DNA of 9,683 nucleotides, from the NCBI GenBank assembly GCA_025456105.1, contig JALOLG010000026.1, forward strand, positions 1-9,683. The letters are read 5' to 3'. The position numbers were made by a program, and so were the translations under genes. The DNA comes from Ilumatobacteraceae bacterium. Lineage in GTDB: Bacteria; Actinomycetota; Acidimicrobiia; Acidimicrobiales; Ilumatobacteraceae. The first letter of the stretch is position 1. Every line of letters starts with the position of its first letter. Under the pieces are notes generated by a model. The model made no database searches. It had not been told where the DNA came from and saw only the letters and a list, made by a program, of their open reading frames with translations. Positions 6,116 to 9,683 of the stretch are shown here, in pieces.

Positions 6116-7747
6116 TCACTCGCGCGGGGCGCGTCCGCTCAGGAAGTCGATCGAGCGGGTGACCGTGGCGGCAACGAACCGCTCGAGCTTGGGCGCCGCC
6201 ATGAAGCGGGCGGTCGCGTCGAGGGGGAGGGTCGAACCGAGCCGCAGCGCCTCCTCCGTGGCAGCCACGCTCATCTTCACGGCGTGGGCGTGAACGATGA
6301 ACGCCGTCGTGCCATCGAGGAGCGCCTCGTGCTGGAGCTGCCGCCCGTACTCCTCGAGGTCGGCCGCACGCGGCTCCACCTCGGCCCGCGGCGCGATCCC
6401 CGCGTGCCACTCGTGGCGACCGGTCCAGTTGGCGAGGAAGGCGGTCCACAGCACCAGGCGCACGAGGTCCGGCGTCACCGTCCCGGAGCTCGCGGCGTGC
6501 CAACGGGCGGCGTTGGCGTAGGTGAGGCCGTGGGTGATGTCGAGCCACCCGAAGTCGTCGTGGAAGTCGCGCTCGCCAGCGACGTCGTAGCGCAGCAGGC
6601 GCTCCGACACGGCGGTGGTCACCACGTCGAGGACGGCGTCGAGCGAAGCACCGCGACGCAGTGCTGCGCCGGTCGCCACCGCCGCCTCGGTGCGATCGGC
6701 GCCGAGCAGGGCAGCGAGCAGCCGTCCGTCGTCGGCCCAGGCCGGGTCCGGATCCGCGGCGGCCTCGGCGAGCGAGCGGAGGTCGAGCTGCTCCACGCCC
6801 CGGAGGAACAGCCGGGCGTACGGGAGGGTGTCCTCGCGCGTGCCGTACACGATCGTCGGCACGAGGTGCGGCAGCACGGTGTCGGCGCGGTCCCACCCGA
6901 TCCGCTCGAGCAGCTGGAACGCCTTCTGCGCGTAGATCGCCCCGTGGCCGTACGACAGCAGGTGGTCGGTGACGACGTCGGTGAACCAGGGCCGCAAGTC
7001 GTCGGGGCCCGCTCCCTGCTCGATCGCGCCCCGCACGAGCGCCTGGGCGGGCTCCAGCCGCTCGGCCTCGACGTGGCGCCGGAACTCGGCGCGGGCGTCG
7101 ACGGGCAGGGTGGCGACCGGGTCGGGGAGCGGCTGCGCCGGCCGGTCGCGCTCGCTCTCGGCCACCCCGGCGATCGCCTGGACGATCGGCAGCGCCCGGT
7201 CGTCACCCTCGTAGGCCGACACCATGCCGAGGCAGTCGGTGAGCGACGCGATCGAGTGCCCCCATCCGAACTCGGCCCGGGGCGCCCCGTGGGCGACGGC
7301 CTCCCAGATCAGCTCACCGGGGTTTGCGTCGGCGCGCAGCAGTCGGACCACGTCGCGGGCGACCTGGCCCACGTAGTCGCGCTCGATCCCGCTGCGCAGG
7401 CTGGTGAGGAGGCGAGCCCGGACCTCGACCGGGTCGGGCTCGGCGATCTCCACCACCAGCGAGCCGTCGGCCGCGACCGCGACCGGGTACGAGCGCACGT
7501 CCTCCTCGCCCAGCACGCAGCGCCCGTCGCTCACCCGGAACTTCCAGTTGTGCCACGCGCACGTCAGCAGCTCGCCGTCGAGCTGGCCCGTCGTGAGCCC
7601 GTAGCCCTCGTGCGGACAGGCCTGGTCGAGGGCGTGCACCCCCGTGCTCGTGCGGACGAGGCAGAGGCGGTGGCCGTCGACCTTGACCATCTTCATGGCG
7701 CCCTCGGCGAGATCGTCGAGGTGGCCCGCGGTGTGGTGCGTCGTCAT
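6116..7747 (-). CDS. Rieske [2Fe-2S] protein fused to a large His-containing helical domain
   Basis: The 543-residue protein begins with a Rieske ferredoxin-like domain (about 8-105). Its cluster ligands are visible as CPH (C44, H46) and CAWH (C63, H66). The remaining 435 residues are mostly helical and unlike the alpha subunit of ring-hydroxylating dioxygenases. They contain several His motifs: GWGHS (H164), SYGHG (H268), ITHGLTYANAARW (H406), RHEWH (H445, H448) and VHAH (H486, H488). These could bind a metal or act in catalysis. A distant link to questin-oxidase-like proteins is possible but is only an impression. The frame continues upstream to 7852, but the ATG at 7747 is chosen because the Rieske fold starts there and a promoter with its -10 at 7756-7761 places the transcript start at about this codon. 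The gene diverges from soxR and is probably SoxR-activated. It is likely a cytoplasmic oxidoreductase; the reaction is unknown. Confidence 0.88.
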   Translation of the reverse strand: MTTHHTAGHLDDLAEGAMKMVKVDGHRLCLVRTSTGVHALDQACPHEGYGLTTGQLDGELLTCAWHNWKFRVSDGRCVLGEEDVRSYPVAVAADGSLVVEIAEPDPVEVRARLLTSLRSGIERDYVGQVARDVVRLLRADANPGELIWEAVAHGAPRAEFGWGHSIASLTDCLGMVSAYEGDDRALPIVQAIAGVAESERDRPAQPLPDPVATLPVDARAEFRRHVEAERLEPAQALVRGAIEQGAGPDDLRPWFTDVVTDHLLSYGHGAIYAQKAFQLLERIGWDRADTVLPHLVPTIVYGTREDTLPYARLFLRGVEQLDLRSLAEAAADPDPAWADDGRLLAALLGADRTEAAVATGAALRRGASLDAVLDVVTTAVSERLLRYDVAGERDFHDDFGWLDITHGLTYANAARWHAASSGTVTPDLVRLVLWTAFLANWTGRHEWHAGIAPRAEVEPRAADLEEYGRQLQHEALLDGTTAFIVHAHAVKMSVAATEEALRLGSTLPLDATARFMAAPKLERFVAATVTRSIDFLSGRAPRE

Positions 7748-7755
7748 GACGATCG

Positions 7756-7786
7756 ACGGTAAGACTTCAAGCATGGTTGAAGTCAA
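7756..7786 (-). promoter_or_regulatory. MerR/SoxR-type promoter of the Rieske gene with 19-base spacer
   Basis: On the minus strand, TTGACT (7786-7781) and TACCGT (7761-7756) are separated by exactly 19 bases. Known MerR-family activated promoters have 19-20-base spacers, too long for RNA polymerase until the regulator distorts the DNA. The Rieske ATG follows the -10 by 8 bases, so the transcript should be leaderless, matching the absence of a Shine-Dalgarno. Confidence 0.75.
7763..7784. promoter_or_regulatory. SoxR operator: 22-base inverted repeat
   Basis: GACTTCAA-GCATGG-TTGAAGTC has perfect 8-base arms, and the centre continues the symmetry except for one pair (7771/7776). It shares the CTTCAAG/CTTGAAG flavour of the enterobacterial SoxR box (CCTCAAG...CTTGAGG). 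It fills the spacer of the Rieske promoter, the expected MerR-family position. The soxR ATG (7773) lies at its centre, which implies autoregulation. Confidence 0.78.
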
Positions 7787-8261
7787 GAGGCCCGGCCGCG
7801 CTCCCCGTCGGTTGACGATCGGCGAGGTGGCGCAGCGAACCGGGGTGGCCACCTCGGCACTGCGGTTCTACGAGGACCACGGCTTGATCCGCTCCGAGCG
7901 GTCCGAGGCGGGGCACCGCCGCTACCACCCCGACGTGCTGCGCCGTGTGAGCTTCGTCCGCACCGCCCAGCGCGTGGGCCTCTCGCTCGGCGAGATCGCC
8001 GAGGCGCTCGCATCGCTCCCCGAGTCGCGCACCCCGACGGCGCGCGACTGGGGCCGGCTGGCTCGGGCGTGGCAGCCACGGCTCGACGAGCAGATCGCGC
8101 TGCTCCAGCGGATGCGCGACCAGCTCGACGAGTGCATCGGCTGCGGCTGCCTGTCGCTCACGTCGTGCGGCATCTGGAACCCCGACGACGACGCCGCCCG
8201 GCTCGGCACCGGCCCGCGCTACCTGCTCGGCGACGACCGGCCGATCGCGAGCCCGAGATGA
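7773..8261 (+). CDS. soxR: SoxR, redox-sensing [2Fe-2S] MerR-family transcriptional regulator
   Basis: The 162-residue protein has the full SoxR layout. A winged-helix MerR DNA-binding domain (about 14-80) begins LTIGEVAQRTGVATSALRFY. A dimerisation helix follows (about 90-120), then the diagnostic cluster motif CIGCGCLSLTSC with ligands C121, C124, C126 and C132 in the C-x2-C-x-C-x5-C spacing of SoxR. In the family, oxidation of the cluster by redox-cycling compounds activates target promoters by untwisting the long spacer. The ATG at 7773 gives about 13 residues before the HTH, as in known SoxR; an in-frame TTG at 7812 would cut into the domain. This ATG lies inside the operator shared with the divergent Rieske gene, so any transcript must be leaderless or nearly so. 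No soxS-like AraC gene is nearby, matching actinobacteria, where SoxR controls enzymes and transporters directly. The stop overlaps the next ATG by 4 bases. Confidence 0.95.
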   Translation: MVEVKRPGRAPRRLTIGEVAQRTGVATSALRFYEDHGLIRSERSEAGHRRYHPDVLRRVSFVRTAQRVGLSLGEIAEALASLPESRTPTARDWGRLARAWQPRLDEQIALLQRMRDQLDECIGCGCLSLTSCGIWNPDDDAARLGTGPRYLLGDDRPIASPR

Positions 8262-8671
8262 CGCAGTACTTCTGTCCGGCGTGCTTCGCCGAGGTGGGCT
8301 CCGCCGCCCCGGTGTGCCTGGCGTGTGGCGTGACGGCCGCGGACTGGGAGGCTGATCGCACCTACACGCAGCGGCTCGTGCACGCTCTCGGCCACCCGGT
8401 TCCCACCACGCGGATGATGGCGATCCTGGCGCTGAAGGGACGGCTCGAACCGGACACCGCGATGCCGCTGGCGCTGTGCGCGCAGGCCTACCCCGTCGAC
8501 GTGGTCCAAGGGATGGAGATCCTGCGAGCGATCGAAGCGCTCGCCGCCGACGCGCCGCAACGCCAGGCGGCGTTGCGGAACCTCACGACCCACCCGTCGC
8601 GCCTGATGCGCGACCGGGCTGCCGAGCTCCTCGAGCAACCGCCACGAACCGGCGATCCAGGCAGCCCGTAG
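8258..8671 (+). CDS. Small zinc-ribbon protein with HEAT-like helical repeats, coupled to soxR
   Basis: The 137-residue protein opens with a probable zinc ribbon: two CxxC knuckles, C6-P-A-C9 and C20-L-A-C23. Residues 33-128 look like helical hairpins of HEAT or armadillo type; short helices such as RMMAILALKGRL and HPSRLMRDRAAELLE give the appearance of two or three repeats. Such modules usually mediate protein contacts. I do not recognise the family and no catalytic motif is visible. The ATG overlaps the soxR stop (ATGA), so it is co-transcribed and translationally coupled with soxR. It may serve the same response, for example as a partner of SoxR or of the Rieske protein, but that is inference from gene order. 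It is convergent with vapC across a 41-base gap in which I see no clear terminator. Confidence 0.8.
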   Translation: MTQYFCPACFAEVGSAAPVCLACGVTAADWEADRTYTQRLVHALGHPVPTTRMMAILALKGRLEPDTAMPLALCAQAYPVDVVQGMEILRAIEALAADAPQRQAALRNLTTHPSRLMRDRAAELLEQPPRTGDPGSP

Positions 8672-8712
8672 GGCCAGATCGCTCGTGGCGGGGCGCTCGT
8701 CACGTGTCCGCA

Positions 8713-9105
8713 TCAGAGTTCGAGTCGTTCGACCGTGGTGATGGGATCGATGGCGCGATCGAACGATGCGACCCGTCCGACGCCCGTCGATTCGGCGCAC
8801 GCGACGAGGTACGCCTCGGCGAAGTCGAGGCGATCGAACTCGTAGATCTCGATGGCCCGGAGCAGCAGGGCAGCGTCGACGGTGACGACTGATGGCATCA
8901 GCAGCAGCGAACGGATGACCGTGGCGATCCGGCCGCGCGGCGCCTCGTAGAACGACTCGAGCACGTAGATCGTCTCGGCGACGATCACGTCGGCGAGGTA
9001 CAGCTCGGTGGCTGCGGCGAGGAACGCAGTTGCTCGTTCCGCCATGTCGGGCGGATCAGCGGTGAGGTGCCGAACCAGGACGTTCGTGTCGACGAACGCG
9101 CTCAC
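8713..9105 (-). CDS. vapC: VapC-type PIN-domain ribonuclease toxin
   Basis: The 130-residue product is a single PIN domain, the metal-dependent ribonuclease of type II VapBC toxin-antitoxin pairs. It starts with the typical FVDTNVLVRHL strand. The acidic residues expected in the active site are visible as D6, E44 (VAETIYVLE), D94 (DRLDFAEAYL) and D116 (ASFDRAID), so it looks catalytically intact. The start is a GTG at 9105 that overlaps the stop of vapB by 4 bases (GTGA on the minus strand), the usual antitoxin-first coupled order. Known VapC toxins cleave tRNA or rRNA; the target here cannot be read from the sequence. It ends convergently with the zinc-ribbon/HEAT gene. Confidence 0.93.
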   Translation of the reverse strand: MSAFVDTNVLVRHLTADPPDMAERATAFLAAATELYLADVIVAETIYVLESFYEAPRGRIATVIRSLLLMPSVVTVDAALLLRAIEIYEFDRLDFAEAYLVACAESTGVGRVASFDRAIDPITTVERLEL

Positions 9106-9350
9106 CGGCGCGCGTTCGCCCGTGCGCTGCGCGTCCTGCGAATGACGTCATCCCATGCAGCGTTGCGCTTCGCTGCCGGCACGGCGATCGCACCCTGGAG
9201 CGACAAGAAGTCCGGGGTGCGCGCGAGCACCGCTCGATTCCCTTCGACCCGGAACACCACCTCGTCGCCCTCCTGGAGTCCGAGCGCGTCGCGCACCGAC
9301 TTGGGGACCGTGAGCTGTCCCTTGGAGCTCATCTTCGCCGCGATCTCCAT
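9102..9350 (-). CDS. vapB: VapB-type antitoxin, AbrB/MazE-like swapped-hairpin fold
   Basis: The 82-residue product has an N-terminal AbrB/SpoVT-type DNA-binding domain (about 6-45: KMSSKGQLTVPKSVRDALGL, then EGDEVVFRV). A basic C-terminal tail (about 46-82) would wrap and block the toxin. The ATG at 9350 is preferred over the adjacent in-frame TTG at 9353 because GGAG lies 7 bases upstream of the ATG and only 4 from the TTG. This is one of the few clear Shine-Dalgarno sequences in the window. The gene overlaps vapC by 4 bases. It probably represses its own promoter through the inverted repeat just upstream. Confidence 0.9.
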   Translation of the reverse strand: MEIAAKMSSKGQLTVPKSVRDALGLQEGDEVVFRVEGNRAVLARTPDFLSLQGAIAVPAAKRNAAWDDVIRRTRSARANARR

Positions 9351-9358
9351 CAAGGCTC

Positions 9359-9384
9359 TCCTTACATGCCGTCAGCAGTAAGGA
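9359..9384. promoter_or_regulatory. Inverted repeat at the vapB promoter and ribosome-binding site (probable autoregulatory operator)
   Basis: TCCTTAC and GTAAGGA form perfect 7-base arms separated by 12 bases. On the minus strand one arm overlaps the putative -10 and the other contains part of the AAGGAG ribosome-binding site of vapB. This is the expected place for VapB/VapBC self-repression. The arms could also pair in RNA and mask the binding site. Confidence 0.55.
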
Positions 9385-9386
9385 TA
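9381..9386 (-). promoter_or_regulatory. Putative -10 element for vapBC
   Basis: TATCCT on the minus strand fits the TANNNT pattern, overlaps one arm of the inverted repeat and lies upstream of the vapB Shine-Dalgarno. A -35 at normal spacing would fall in the 3' end of the tRNA gene, where only a poor match is seen. Read-through from the tRNA is therefore an alternative source of transcription. Confidence 0.4.
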
Positions 9387-9402
9387 CGCAGGGAAGAGCC
9401 GG

Positions 9403-9476
9403 TGGAGACGATGGGATTCGAACCCACGACCCCCTGCTTGCAAAGCAGGTGCTCTAACCAGCTGAGCTACGTCCCC
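9403..9476 (-). tRNA. tRNA-Ala, anticodon UGC
   Basis: The minus strand folds as a complete cloverleaf. The acceptor stem is GGGGACG with CGTCTCC (one G-U pair), followed by discriminator A at 9403. The D-arm is AGCTCAGCTGGTTAGAGC, the anticodon stem CCTGC/GCAGG encloses the loop TTTGCAA with anticodon TGC, and the T-arm carries GTTCGAATC. CCA is not encoded, since the genome continues CCGG after the discriminator. This tRNA reads GCN alanine codons. Confidence 0.97.
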
Positions 9477-9507
9477 GAGCCCCGTCAGGTTACCGGCCCG
9501 TCCGGGG

Positions 9508-9681
9508 TCACTCGGTGGTGACCGCCGTCGTGTGCTCGGCGTCGTCCGGGTCGTGGGCCGCGAGTGCGTCGAGCAGGTCGTTCATGTGGTGGAACAGGAT
9601 CCGCTTGCCCTCGATCTTGTACTCGTGACCGGTCGAGGTGTCGGTGATCACCGCCGTGCGCACGGTGACCTTCTGGTGCAT
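9508..9681 (-). CDS. Small hypothetical protein, 57 residues, possibly the C-terminal end of a longer gene
   Basis: A minus-strand frame begins with ATG at 9681, two bases from the right edge, and ends with TGA at 9510-9508. The sequence begins MHQKVTVRTAVITDTSTG, continues with HEYKIEGKRILFHHMNDLLD and ends in a Thr/Glu-rich tail. It looks like a strand pair followed by a helix. I do not recognise it. The start is uncertain because the frame may continue beyond the window; no ribosome-binding site can be examined. It ends 31 bases before the 5' end of the tRNA-Ala gene on the same strand, so the tRNA promoter must overlap or follow its 3' end. Confidence 0.6.
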   Translation of the reverse strand: MHQKVTVRTAVITDTSTGHEYKIEGKRILFHHMNDLLDALAAHDPDDAEHTTAVTTE

Positions 9682-9683
9682 CT

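Noticed and set aside
4386..7762. Long plus-strand frames opposite the permease and Rieske genes.
   Set aside because: Low-complexity Arg/Gly/Ser-rich translations antisense to genes with clear family motifs (SNT, TrkA_C, Rieske ligands).
7760..7765. TAAGAC as a -10 element for soxR on the plus strand.
   Set aside because: It lacks the final T of the TANNNT pattern and has no recognisable -35 at normal spacing, so it is not listed as a feature.
7748..7852. N-terminal extension of the Rieske gene up to 7852.
   Set aside because: It would run through the SoxR operator and the start of soxR, has no domain content, and the promoter geometry puts the transcript start at the ATG at 7747.
9480..9507. 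Hairpin CCCCG...CGGGG between the small right-edge gene and the tRNA as a terminator.
   Set aside because: The stem is only about 5 pairs with a long loop and no T-tract, so it is not convincing.
1..9683. CRISPR array, insertion sequence or prophage signatures.
   Set aside because: No regularly spaced repeats, transposase motifs or phage structural genes were seen; gene density and composition look continuous throughout.

Overview
The window is very GC-rich with almost no intergenic space. Many genes use GTG starts, lack a clear Shine-Dalgarno sequence, or are joined by 4-base stop/start overlaps. Together with an actinobacterial-type SoxR and a Thr/Pro/Ala-rich lipoprotein linker, this suggests a high-GC actinobacterium, possibly from the Acidimicrobiia. 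The taxonomic guess is weak because no rRNA or marker gene is present.

Layout, left to right. (1) From the left edge to about 2236, the minus strand carries the first 745 residues of a large Ser/Thr/Gly/Ala-rich protein that runs off the window. Near its start is an AGNAAV motif of the kind seen in proteins associated with extracellular contractile injection systems (eCIS). (2) At 2355-3634 a translationally coupled plus-strand pair encodes a hotdog-fold thioesterase and a SpoU/TrmH-type RNA 2'-O-methyltransferase. (3) At 3644-7747 three minus-strand genes, transcribed in the order Rieske [2Fe-2S] protein, SLC13-type permease with TrkA_C domains, and lipoprotein, form a possible operon. (4) At 7773-8671 a divergent plus-strand pair encodes SoxR, the [2Fe-2S] redox sensor, and a small zinc-ribbon/helical-repeat protein. 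(5) At 8713-9350 the minus strand carries a VapBC toxin-antitoxin module, 52 bases downstream of a tRNA-Ala(UGC) gene at 9403-9476. (6) At the right edge is a 57-codon minus-strand reading frame of unknown function.

The best-supported regulatory story is the Rieske/soxR divergent region. It holds a 22-base inverted repeat with one internal mismatched pair. On the minus strand this repeat lies in a 19-base spacer between TTGACT and TACCGT, the over-long spacer geometry of MerR-family activated promoters. The Rieske start codon follows the -10 by 8 bases, so its mRNA is probably leaderless. The soxR start codon lies inside the operator. I infer that SoxR switches on the Rieske protein, and perhaps the permease and lipoprotein, in response to redox-cycling compounds, and controls its own expression.

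The most unusual object is the truncated left-hand gene, a candidate eCIS cargo or associated protein with no other recognised domain.
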